From contig OZ244900.1 in NCBI GenBank assembly GCA_965221595.1, positions 434,001 through 498,000 of the forward strand: 64,000 bases of DNA. Direction: 5' to 3'. The stretch is from JAAXGX01 sp965221595 (GTDB lineage: Bacteria > Acidobacteriota > Vicinamibacteria > Vicinamibacterales > UBA8438). Below, piece after piece: positions 25,430 to 33,430 of the stretch. The position numbers and the translations under genes are program-made. Numbering within the stretch: the stretch's first letter is position 1; each line of letters starts with the position of its first letter. Under the pieces are notes generated by a model, which saw only the letters and a program-made list of their open reading frames with translations, searched no databases and had not been told where the DNA came from.

Positions 25430-27148
25430 CTAAGGCAGCGCGAACACCCACATGACGCCGCTGCCGTCCGAGATCCGTGTGTCGGTCAGCCGTGCATAGA
25501 AGCGGGTGTTGGCGATGCGGCCGCCTGCGCCCACCGCGAGGTATTGGCGCCCGTCGACCTCGAACGTGATTGGCGCCCCCGAGATGTCGCCGTTCAGCCG
25601 CCGTTCCCACAGCAGGGCGCCGGTCTCGGCGTCGAGCGCGAAGAAGCGCCGGTCGGACGTGCCGCCGAACACGAGGCCCCCGGCCGTCGAGAGCGCCGCC
25701 GCGCTCATCGCCGCCCCGCCGGGAAAGCGGTGCTCCCACGCGCGCTGGCCGGTGAGCGGGTTGAACGCCACGAACTCGCCGACGTAGTCGTAGTCCGGCA
25801 CGGTCTTGAGGCGCGCCGCAATCCCGCTGTAGAGCCGGCCCGGCCGGTACTCCTCGGAGACGAACGTCACGTCCATGCAACTGTTGTTGATGCCCACGTA
25901 GTAGAGGCCTGTCTCCGGGCTGTAGCTGGGCGAGTTGAGGTTGCGCGTGCCGACGTAGAACGGACACACCTCGAACACGCGGCCCGAGTCGACGTCGTCG
26001 AGGGTCGGGATGAGCGCGGGGTTGTAGATGGGGATGCCGATGTCGGTCCAGCCGGTGATGAGGTTGTCGAAGCCGGTCCGGAACGAGCCCAGGAACTGGC
26101 CCGTGGCCCGGTCGAGCACGATGCCCCAGCCGATCTTGCTGGTCTCGATGAGCACCTTGCGCTCGATGCCGCCGACGACCAGGTCGACCAGCATGCTCTC
26201 GTGCGTCGCGTCCAGGTCCCAGTTGTCCGACGGCACGACCTGAAAGTGCCACTCCAGCTCGCCGGTCTCGATGTCGAGGGCCAGGATGGAATTGGTGTAG
26301 AGCGCATCGCCCGGCCCCCGCAGCGTCGACGACCAGGGGGTGGGCTGGCCGGTGCCGATGTACATCAGGCCCAGCTCGGGGTCGTAGCTGATCGTGTTCC
26401 ACGTGAGGCCGCCGAGCGGCTCGATCTCGTGTTCGGCCCAGGTCTCGTAGCCCGGCTCGCCCGGCGCCGGCACCGTGTAGGTGATCCACAGCCGCTCGCC
26501 GGTCTCGGCGTCGTGCGCCACGACGGCGCCGCGCGCGCTGCGGTCACCCCCGGCGAACCCCAGAATCACCTTGCCGTCGGCAATGAGCGCCGGATGCGGG
26601 TGTCCCAGCCCGGTCGTGTAGTCACCGGTGCTGACCTCCCAGCGCTGCTCGCCGGTGCGGGCGTCGAGGGCCACCAGCGCGGCGTCCGCGGTGCCCCAGT
26701 AGATCGCGTCGCCGTAGATCGACACGCCCCGATGCCGCATGAAGGCCTGCGACAGCTCGATGTCCTCCGGGTAGCTCCGCGTGTGCTGCCAGGCCACGTC
26801 GCCGGACACCACGTCGAATGCGGTGACCCGGCCGCTGCCCTCGGACACGTACATCAGCCCGTTGGCCACGACCGGGGTCGGGACCCAGCCGGTGACGTCG
26901 CGCATCGAATAGGCCCAGACGAGCTGCAGGTCGCTCACGTTCGAGCGGTTGACCTGGTCGAGCGGGCTGAACCCCGTCACGTCGTAGGTGCGGCGATAGC
27001 TCATCCAGTCGCCGTCCTCCGGATGGAGCAGCCGCTCGGTGGTCACTGGCTCCCACTCGTCCGCCGGCTGCGCAGCGGCAACACTGCCCGCGGCCAGCTG
27101 GATTCCGAGCAGACAGATCACGAGTCGCGTGGGTCCGATCTTCGGCAT
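25430..27148 (-). CDS. PQQ-binding-like beta-propeller quinoprotein dehydrogenase
   Basis: 572 residues from ATG 27148 with a signal peptide (about 1-26, ends V-A-A-A-Q). The propeller has quinoprotein blade motifs: W-M-S-Y-R-R-T-Y-D-V-T-G-F-S-P-L, A-L-D-A-R-T-G-E-Q-R-W, A-L-D-I-E-T-G-E-L-E-W and A-L-D-A-E-T-G-A-L-L-W. It matches membrane- or periplasm-located PQQ alcohol/glucose dehydrogenase relatives. The adjacent Cys-Cys pair typical of methanol/ethanol dehydrogenases is not seen, and there is no C-terminal haem c domain, so the electron acceptor would be a separate protein. The substrate is unknown. It is divergent from the NHL-CMD fusion across 142 bp. Confidence 0.85.
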   Translation of the reverse strand: MPKIGPTRLVICLLGIQLAAGSVAAAQPADEWEPVTTERLLHPEDGDWMSYRRTYDVTGFSPLDQVNRSNVSDLQLVWAYSMRDVTGWVPTPVVANGLMYVSEGSGRVTAFDVVSGDVAWQHTRSYPEDIELSQAFMRHRGVSIYGDAIYWGTADAALVALDARTGEQRWEVSTGDYTTGLGHPHPALIADGKVILGFAGGDRSARGAVVAHDAETGERLWITYTVPAPGEPGYETWAEHEIEPLGGLTWNTISYDPELGLMYIGTGQPTPWSSTLRGPGDALYTNSILALDIETGELEWHFQVVPSDNWDLDATHESMLVDLVVGGIERKVLIETSKIGWGIVLDRATGQFLGSFRTGFDNLITGWTDIGIPIYNPALIPTLDDVDSGRVFEVCPFYVGTRNLNSPSYSPETGLYYVGINNSCMDVTFVSEEYRPGRLYSGIAARLKTVPDYDYVGEFVAFNPLTGQRAWEHRFPGGAAMSAAALSTAGGLVFGGTSDRRFFALDAETGALLWERRLNGDISGAPITFEVDGRQYLAVGAGGRIANTRFYARLTDTRISDGSGVMWVFALP

Positions 27149-27290
27149 TGGATGTCTCCTCGCTTCCTGCAAGCCGGCATGGTTACGGATGTGTCCGGTC
27201 GTGTCAACCCGCCGCCTGCCGGTCGGGACCCCCGTGATATGGTTGCTCGTCGGCAGAGCTCCGACGAGGTTCGGTGAGTGGGAGGCGACC

Positions 27291-29477
27291 ATGCAGCGCA
27301 AGCGCTTGGCCCGTGCGTTACTCGTGGCACCGGTCGTGGCCGCGGCCGCCACGATGGTGCCGGACTGGATGTCCGGGTCGGAGACGTCCGCTGCGACGGG
27401 GGCGCAGCAGGCCCGCAGCCTGCCCGTCTTCGAGGTCGACGGGACGTGGCCCACCGTACCGGACGGGATGAGGCTCGGCGCGGCGTCGAGCATCGCCATC
27501 GACGCGGAGGACAACGTCTGGGTGCTGCACCGCCCGCTGACGCTGCCGCCCGAGGAGGACGCCATGGCGGCGGCGCCGGTCGTCGTCTTCGATGCGGCCG
27601 GCAACTTCATCAAGGCCTGGGGTGGTCCGGGCGACGGCTACGAGTGGCCCCAGCGGGAACACGGCCTGCACATCGATCACGAGGGCTTCGTCTGGCTGGG
27701 AGGCAACAACTGCGCCACCAACGGGTTGGCCCGGGTCGAGCCGTTCAACGACGACCAGCTGCTGAAATTCACGCAGGACGGCACGCTCGTCCTGCAGATC
27801 GGCCGCAGCGACCAGAGCCGGGGCAACGCCGATACGATGAACCTCAACCGGCCGGCGGATCAGCAGGTCCATCCGCCGACCAACGAGCTGTTCGTGGCCG
27901 ACGGCTACGGCAACCGCCGCGTCGCCGTGTTCGACGCGGAGAGCGGCCGCTTCAAGCGGATGTGGGGCGCGTTCGGCGGCGCGCCGCTGGAGGACAATCA
28001 GTGTCAGGTGCAGCGCCCGAACGGCTTCCCGGATCCGGGTCCCCCGCACTTCAATGTTCTCCACGCCATCCGGGTGTCGCACGACGGCATGGTGTACGCG
28101 GCTGACCGCGAGCACCGCCGCGTGCAGGTGTTCACGCTCGACGGCACGTTCGTGGACCAGGTGATCACGCCCGACGCACCCTTTGCGCGCAATCTGGCCC
28201 TGTCCGCGGATCCGGAGCAGCAGTTCCTGTACGTCGGCGGCGACGACGGCATAGTGGTCGTCGCGCGCGCGACGCTCGAGATTCTCGGAACGCTCCGCCC
28301 GGAAGGCATCCTGGGCACCGGCCACCACATAGCCACCGATTCCCGGGGCAATCTCTACCTGGCGGCGACCGGCGCGGGCCTGCAGAAGCTGGCGTTCAAG
28401 GGCATGTCCGGCGCGCTTCCGGCTGACGTCCGGGCGGACTCGCGCAACCGGCTGGCTGGCGCGGTGGCCGACCCGGCCGCCGGGCCGGCCGCCGCCGCCG
28501 CCGCGATCCGCCGGCTCGGATCCGGAAGTCCCAACCTGCGCTGGGACATCCCGCTCGGCCGGCCCCTGCTCGAGCTGGCCATCCTCACGACGGCGCGCGA
28601 GCACGATCAACCGTTCGAGTGGTCACTGCACGAGATGGAGGCGGTGGCGGTCGGCCTCGACCCAGCCATCATCGACGTCGTGCGACACCGGCAGCCGGTG
28701 ACGGGGCTCGACGAGCACGAAGCGGTCATCATCGAGACCGGACGCGAGATCTTCGGCGAGCACCACTTGAGCGCGGGCACCTACCGCCGCCTGGTGAGCT
28801 TCACCGGTGAACGCGACGCCGTCGACCTCGTCGGCCTGATGGCGAGGTACGCCGCCACGGCGGCCCGGCTGACGGCGTTCAACCAGCAGATGCCGCCCGG
28901 CTGGCCACAGTTCCTGCCGCTGCCGTTCACGCCCCCGGACGACATCGATCCGCAGTCGCGCAGCCGGTTGCCCCCGCGCGGCGGTCCGGCCGAGCGCGTG
29001 CAGGCCCGAGCCAGTCTCTACGGCCGGACGCTGTCGCCCGAAGGGACGGGGCCGGGACACATCCGGCGCCACGCGGCCGGGCGCGAAGCCCTGGAAGCCA
29101 ACGTGCCGCGCCCGCTGCTGGACCTGGCCGCGTTGGTGACGGCGCGCGCCTACGACGCGCAGTACACCTGGACTCTCACCGAGCCTGCCGCGCTCGCGAA
29201 CGGCCTCGACCCGGCCGTCATCGACGTCGTCCGGCACGAGCGCCCGGTGTCCGGGCTGCCCGCGCCGGAGGCGGCACTCATCAGGTTCGGGCGCGAGGTC
29301 TTCGGCCCGCATACGGTGAGCCCGGAGACCTACGCGCAGGCGGTCGATCTGTTCGGGAAGACCAACCTCGTGGACCTGGTTGACCTCATGGCCGACCACG
29401 TGGCCGACGCTACGCTGCTGATTGCCTTCGACCAGCAGTTGCCGCCGGGTCAGGCGCCGCTGCTGACCGCGCGCTGA
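27291..29477 (+). CDS. NHL-type beta-propeller fused to two carboxymuconolactone-decarboxylase-like domains
   Basis: 728 residues from ATG 27291, GGAGG upstream, with a signal-like N-terminus (about 1-35). Residues about 45-400 form an NHL/six-bladed propeller: S-I-A-I-D-A-E-D-N-V-W-V, G-L-H-I-D-H-E-G-F-V-W-L, E-L-F-V-A-D-G-Y-G-N-R-R-V and Y-A-A-D-R-E-H-R-R-V-Q-V-F. Two tandem CMD-like helical domains follow (about 425-535 and 590-725), each with P-L-L-E/D-L-A, T-A-R-E/A-x-D-x-x-Y/F-x-W-S/T-L, G-L-D-P-A-V/I-I-D-V-V-R-H and D-L-V. No C-x-x-C peroxidase pair is present in either. The combination is unusual; CMD domains can be decarboxylases or AhpD-like redox proteins, and in an exported fusion their role is unclear. 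The two repeats likely form an internal pseudodimer. Confidence 0.8.
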   Translation: MQRKRLARALLVAPVVAAAATMVPDWMSGSETSAATGAQQARSLPVFEVDGTWPTVPDGMRLGAASSIAIDAEDNVWVLHRPLTLPPEEDAMAAAPVVVFDAAGNFIKAWGGPGDGYEWPQREHGLHIDHEGFVWLGGNNCATNGLARVEPFNDDQLLKFTQDGTLVLQIGRSDQSRGNADTMNLNRPADQQVHPPTNELFVADGYGNRRVAVFDAESGRFKRMWGAFGGAPLEDNQCQVQRPNGFPDPGPPHFNVLHAIRVSHDGMVYAADREHRRVQVFTLDGTFVDQVITPDAPFARNLALSADPEQQFLYVGGDDGIVVVARATLEILGTLRPEGILGTGHHIATDSRGNLYLAATGAGLQKLAFKGMSGALPADVRADSRNRLAGAVADPAAGPAAAAAAIRRLGSGSPNLRWDIPLGRPLLELAILTTAREHDQPFEWSLHEMEAVAVGLDPAIIDVVRHRQPVTGLDEHEAVIIETGREIFGEHHLSAGTYRRLVSFTGERDAVDLVGLMARYAATAARLTAFNQQMPPGWPQFLPLPFTPPDDIDPQSRSRLPPRGGPAERVQARASLYGRTLSPEGTGPGHIRRHAAGREALEANVPRPLLDLAALVTARAYDAQYTWTLTEPAALANGLDPAVIDVVRHERPVSGLPAPEAALIRFGREVFGPHTVSPETYAQAVDLFGKTNLVDLVDLMADHVADATLLIAFDQQLPPGQAPLLTAR

Positions 29478-29630
29478 GCGCAACCGGCGTCACGGCGCGG
29501 ATCGGTCAGCAAGCCAAGGCCGCAAGTCCAATAGCCGTGCTGCAGCCTCCAACCGCTCGAGGCTGGGATCATGAGGGTTCGCGATTTCGCGTTCGGCGAG
29601 GTGCCCGTGACGGTGTGAGAGGATGGGAGC

Positions 29631-29661
29631 GCCGCCCGGCAGGCCGGGCCCGCCGGGCGGC
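29631..29661. terminator. GC-rich hairpin between convergent genes
   Basis: GCCGCCCGGC (29631-29640) pairs with GCCGGGCGGC (29652-29661) across an 11-base loop. It lies between the stops of the NHL-CMD gene and the copper monooxygenase operon. There is no T-run, so bidirectional termination is an inference from position and stem strength. Confidence 0.5.
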
Positions 29662-29685
29662 GACTCGCTGCAACTGCGTTCCCTG

Positions 29686-31098
29686 CTACTGATCCTGCGA
29701 CGCCGCGAAGACCGGCGTGCCGCCGCGGGCGGCGACCTCGGCCTGGAACTCCTCCTCGGTCAGCTCGATCGTCCGCGTGATGCTGAAGAACATGTCGTCG
29801 ATGGAGCGATTGCCGTAGCCCTTCCAGTTGCGCGGATCGACCACGTTCTTGTTCGAGGACGAGTTGTTGTACCAGGCCATCACGTGGATGAGCGTGTCCG
29901 CCGGCAGCAGCGGTGCGACGTCGTCCTCGTAGGTGTAGACCTTCACCCAGTTGTGGTCGTAGTCGGCGCAGCTCAGCATCTCCCGCGCGTTGTTCGGGTA
30001 GATGGCTTCCACGCACATCCGCTTGCCGCTCGAATGCAGGTGCGGCTCGAACATCAACATCTTCGTCGGCTTCGTGATGCGGTGGAATCCGTCGCGCATC
30101 ACGTTGTCGTCGTTCGACGGGATGTCGAATTCGTAGTCGTACATGTTGACGCCGCTGAAGCCGCCGTTGCTCTGCAGGTAGCGCGGCACGTAATCCTCGG
30201 GGTGCAGCGTCAGTCCTACGTCCACCCGCGCGCGCACCTCGCGGCCGATGGAGTGCAGGTGCATGGAGTTGAACGTGAGTACCGAGCCCGCCGGCAGCTT
30301 GACGCCCATCTCGTCCGGGAAGATCGTGGGGTTCTGGCCCAGCTCGTAGGTCAGCCGGAGCTGGTCGTCGTAGCCCCCGCAGGAGGTCTCGTTGCCGCAA
30401 TCCACGGGTTCGACCACGTTCTGCGGCAGGTCCGACGTGATGACCGCGTGGTGCACCACGAACAGGCTGAGATCGGCCCGGCCCGTGTCATCCACCTCGA
30501 TCTGCGGCCCTTCCTCGAGCCTCACCTCCTTGACCTCGACCGCCTTGATGTAGCGGTCCGCGGCCAGCCCCGTGGCCGTCTCGCCCCACTCGCCGAACCA
30601 GTCGGCGGCGTCGGCCTCGACGATGCCCTCCGGCGACGGCACGATCAGGTCCGGCGTGCCGTACGTCCAGCCGTCGGCCGGCCACTCGATGGGCGGCGGC
30701 AGGTCGGCCGGGTTGCCGCGCGGCGCGCCGTTGTCCACCCACGCACCGATGGTCGCGATCTCCGCGTCGCTCAGCGACGGGTCGTCCTTGAACCGCTGGA
30801 TGCCGATGTTCTTGTCGATGAACCAGGGCGGCATCTCGCGGGCCGCGGTGCGGTTGCGGATGGCCCGCGCCCAGGGGCGGACGTCCTCGTAGCTCACCAG
30901 CGGCATCGGCGCCGCGCCCTGCGGGCGGTGGCAGTTCTCGCACGAGCGCTGCAGGATGGGCGCGATGTGCCTGCTGAAGGTAACCTCGGACTCGCGCTCG
31001 GCGGCCGCGGCCGGCGCGAGGGCCGCACCGGCGAGGGTCAGCCCCGCGATCAGGCAGCCGCCGACCGCCTGCCGCACACTCCACGTGGATTCCTTCAT
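29686..31098 (-). CDS. Haem c / PHM-like copper monooxygenase-type protein (copy 1)
   Basis: 470 residues with a signal peptide (about 1-33). One haem c site, C53-E-N-C56-H57, sits in an N-terminal cytochrome c-like domain (R-x-M-P-P-W-F-I-D with a Met that can be the sixth ligand). The C-terminal 300 residues resemble the PHM/DBM ascorbate-dependent copper monooxygenase fold: V-V-H-H-A-V-I, S-M-H-L-H-S-I-G, F-E-P-H-L-H-S-S-G and S-I-D-D-M-F match, in order, the paired His, single His, H-x-H and Met copper ligands. Such enzymes hydroxylate C-H bonds using two copper centres; the fused haem may supply electrons. Last gene of a four-gene operon, 14 bp after the gene at 31113. About nine in ten residues match the copy at 32021. 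Confidence 0.82.
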   Translation of the reverse strand: MKESTWSVRQAVGGCLIAGLTLAGAALAPAAAAERESEVTFSRHIAPILQRSCENCHRPQGAAPMPLVSYEDVRPWARAIRNRTAAREMPPWFIDKNIGIQRFKDDPSLSDAEIATIGAWVDNGAPRGNPADLPPPIEWPADGWTYGTPDLIVPSPEGIVEADAADWFGEWGETATGLAADRYIKAVEVKEVRLEEGPQIEVDDTGRADLSLFVVHHAVITSDLPQNVVEPVDCGNETSCGGYDDQLRLTYELGQNPTIFPDEMGVKLPAGSVLTFNSMHLHSIGREVRARVDVGLTLHPEDYVPRYLQSNGGFSGVNMYDYEFDIPSNDDNVMRDGFHRITKPTKMLMFEPHLHSSGKRMCVEAIYPNNAREMLSCADYDHNWVKVYTYEDDVAPLLPADTLIHVMAWYNNSSSNKNVVDPRNWKGYGNRSIDDMFFSITRTIELTEEEFQAEVAARGGTPVFAASQDQ

Positions 31099-31112
31099 CG
31101 ACTCACCTCCTG

Positions 31113-32000
31113 CTATCCGCCGCCGACGGTGACGGTGACGTCGCGAGCCGACGCCAGCCCGCCGTCATGGGCGTAGGCACGCAGTACGTAGGTGCCCGGT
31201 TCGTGGAAGATCGCCGCCACCTCGAACCTGTCGTCGGGCGGCAAAGGCGGCGGCTCCCAGCCCGGAGACCAGGGCGAGTTGCCGTCGTAATTCGGGTGGA
31301 TGTCGAACTGCTCGGGATCGAATGTCACCTGGTTGCCGTCTCCGCGCCACACGATCCAGGCCAGCCGCAGGCCCCAGGCGTTGTAGTTCACCGGCACGCG
31401 CAACGATGCGGGTCGGCGCGGCGGGATTTCGTCGTCCGTCGCGATCGCCGCCAGCACGAGCGGTTCCCCCACCGGCACGGACACGTCGTCCGGCCCGTCG
31501 ATGTCTACCACCGGTGCCTGGTTGATCTCCCGCTCCGCGCGCAGGCCGCCGACGTCCTTCTGCATCAGCGGCGAGTCGTTCACGTAGTCGGGCTTGAGGC
31601 TGCCGAACGCCTGCTCCGTCCTCCCGCGGGCGGTCAGGGTCCAGACGATCTCCTGCGTCCCGAAATCAGGCGGCACCGTGATGCGGAACATGTAGCGGTT
31701 GCGCCGCGGCTGGAAGAAGGTCGGCTGGCCCTGGTCCTCCGGTCCCGGCGAGAGGTAGTTGTTCGGCCCGATCGGAATGTGGACCTTCTCCTGCGAGTTC
31801 CGGTTCATGTAGCCGAAGATCAGATCGAACGTCCCGTCGGGGTTCTGCTCCCACCCCTCGAACGCCGGCACGACGTTCTGGCCGCGCTCGTAGATGATGG
31901 TCTGGCCGTTGGTCGCGGTCAGCGAGCAGAGCGTCACGGCCGTCGTGAGGAGCATCACGGTCCGCGCGCTCACCCGCCACCGGGTGCTGGAAGTCGTCAT
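31113..32000 (-). CDS. Exported protein of unknown function with Ig-like C-terminus
   Basis: 295 residues from ATG 32000; the frame upstream is a shadow of the neighbouring monooxygenase gene. Signal peptide about 1-33 (ends A-T-N-G-Q). The N-terminal half holds Y-E-R-G-Q-N-V-V-P-A-F-E-G-W-E and I-F-G-Y-M-N-R-N-S-Q-E, then F-F-Q-P-R-R-N-R-Y-M-F, a pattern I recognise only from unnamed proteins near such cytochromes. Residues about 170-295 (P-V-V-D-I-D-G-P-D-D-V-S-V-P-V-G, G-T-Y-V-L-R-A-Y-A-H-D-G-G-L) look like an Ig/PKD-type beta-sandwich. It is sandwiched between two near-identical monooxygenase genes in one operon, so it may be a partner or carrier subunit. Confidence 0.75.
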   Translation of the reverse strand: MTTSSTRWRVSARTVMLLTTAVTLCSLTATNGQTIIYERGQNVVPAFEGWEQNPDGTFDLIFGYMNRNSQEKVHIPIGPNNYLSPGPEDQGQPTFFQPRRNRYMFRITVPPDFGTQEIVWTLTARGRTEQAFGSLKPDYVNDSPLMQKDVGGLRAEREINQAPVVDIDGPDDVSVPVGEPLVLAAIATDDEIPPRRPASLRVPVNYNAWGLRLAWIVWRGDGNQVTFDPEQFDIHPNYDGNSPWSPGWEPPPLPPDDRFEVAAIFHEPGTYVLRAYAHDGGLASARDVTVTVGGG

Positions 32001-32020
32001 TACGCTTGCGCTCCTGGTTG

Positions 32021-33409
32021 CTACTGCTGATCCTGCGACGCCGCGAACAGCGGCCGTCCGCCGCGGGCAGCCACTTCGGCCTGGAACTCCTCCTCGGTCA
32101 TCTCGATCGTGCGCGTGATGCTGACGAACATGTCGTCTATCGAGCGGTTGCCCCACCCCTTCCAGTTGCGGGGGTCGACCACGTTCCTGTTGGTCGGCGA
32201 GTTGTCGTACCACGCCATGACGTGGATGAGCGTGCCGGCCGGCAGCAGCGGCGCCACGTCGTCCTCGTAGGTGTAGACCTTCACCCAGTTGTGGTCGTAG
32301 TTCGAGCAGCTCAGCATCTCGCGCACGTTGTTCGGGTAGATTGCTTCCACGCACATCCGCTTGCCGCTCGAGTGCAGGTGCGGCTCGAACATCAGCATCT
32401 TGGTCGGCCTCGTGATGCGGTGGAATCCGTCGCGCATCACGTTGTCGTCGTTCGACGGGATGTCGAATTCGTAGTCGTACATGATGGCGCCGCGGAAGCC
32501 GCGGTTGCTCTGCGGGTAGCGCGGCACGTAGTCCTCGGGGTGCAGCGTCAGGCCCACATCCACCCGCGCGCGCACCTCGCGGCCGATGGAGTGCAGGTGC
32601 ATGGAGTTGAACGTGAGCACCGAGCCCGCCGGCAGCTCGACGCCCATCTCGTCCGGGAAAATCGTGGGATTCTGGCCCAGCTCGTAGGTCAGCCGGAGCT
32701 GACCGCTGTGACCCCCGCAGGAGGTCTCGTTGCCGCAATCCAGGGGTTCGACCACGTTCTGCGGCAGGTCCGACGTGATGACCGCGTGGTGCACCACGAA
32801 CAGGCCGAGATCGGCCCGGCCGGTGTCGTCCACCTCGATCTGCGGCCCTTCCTCGAGCCTGACCTCCTTCACTTCGATGGCCTTGACGTAGCGATCAGTA
32901 GTCAGCCCCGTGGCCGTCTCGCCCCACTCGCCGAACCAGTCGGCGGCGTTGGCCTCGACGATGCCCTCCGGCGACGGCACGATCAGGTCCGGCGTGCCGT
33001 ACGTCCAGCCGTCGGCCGGCCACTCGATGGGCGGCGGCAGGTCGGCCGGGTTGCCGCGTGGCGCGCCGTTGTCCACCCACGCACCGATGGTCGCGATCTC
33101 GGCGTCGCTCAGCGACGGATCGTCCTTGAACCGCTGGATGCCGATGTTCCTGTCGATGAACCAGGGCGGCATCTCGCGGGCCGCGGTGCGGTTGCGGATG
33201 GCCCGCGCCCAGGGGCGGACGTCTTCATAGCTCACCAGCGGCATCGGCGCTGCGCCCTGCGGGCGGTGGCAGTTCTCGCACGAGCGCTGCAGGATGGGTG
33301 CGATGTGCCTGCTGAAGGTAACCTCGGACTCGCGCTCGGCGGCAACCGCCGGCGCCGCGAGCAGGCCGACGAAGAGGACGCCCGCGACCGTCGGACTCAT
33401 GCTTCTCAT
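32021..33409 (-). CDS. Haem c / PHM-like copper monooxygenase-type protein (copy 2)
   Basis: 462 residues. Signal peptide about 1-24, haem c site C44-E-N-C47-H48. From A-A-E-R-E-S-E-V-T-F to the end it is nearly identical to the copy at 29686, also at DNA level, but the signal peptides differ, so the duplication covers mainly the mature part. The copper ligand motifs (V-V-H-H-A-V, M-H-L-H-S, F-E-P-H-L-H-S-S-G, S-I-D-D-M-F) are intact. The changes I could see are mostly outside those motifs (for example D-K-N to D-R-N and Y-L-Q-S-N to Y-P-Q-S-N). It precedes the Ig-like protein gene by 20 bp and follows the third copy by 21 bp. Confidence 0.82.
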   Translation of the reverse strand: MRSMSPTVAGVLFVGLLAAPAVAAERESEVTFSRHIAPILQRSCENCHRPQGAAPMPLVSYEDVRPWARAIRNRTAAREMPPWFIDRNIGIQRFKDDPSLSDAEIATIGAWVDNGAPRGNPADLPPPIEWPADGWTYGTPDLIVPSPEGIVEANAADWFGEWGETATGLTTDRYVKAIEVKEVRLEEGPQIEVDDTGRADLGLFVVHHAVITSDLPQNVVEPLDCGNETSCGGHSGQLRLTYELGQNPTIFPDEMGVELPAGSVLTFNSMHLHSIGREVRARVDVGLTLHPEDYVPRYPQSNRGFRGAIMYDYEFDIPSNDDNVMRDGFHRITRPTKMLMFEPHLHSSGKRMCVEAIYPNNVREMLSCSNYDHNWVKVYTYEDDVAPLLPAGTLIHVMAWYDNSPTNRNVVDPRNWKGWGNRSIDDMFVSITRTIEMTEEEFQAEVAARGGRPLFAASQDQQ

Positions 33410-33430
33410 GCCATGTCTCCTGTTGGACTG

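Noticed and set aside
29480..29640. Minus-strand fragment with E-R-E-I-A-N-P and L-E-R-L-E-A-A-A-R-L-L
   Set aside because: It looks faintly protein-like, but it is short, has no start codon and crosses the terminator hairpin; too weak to call.
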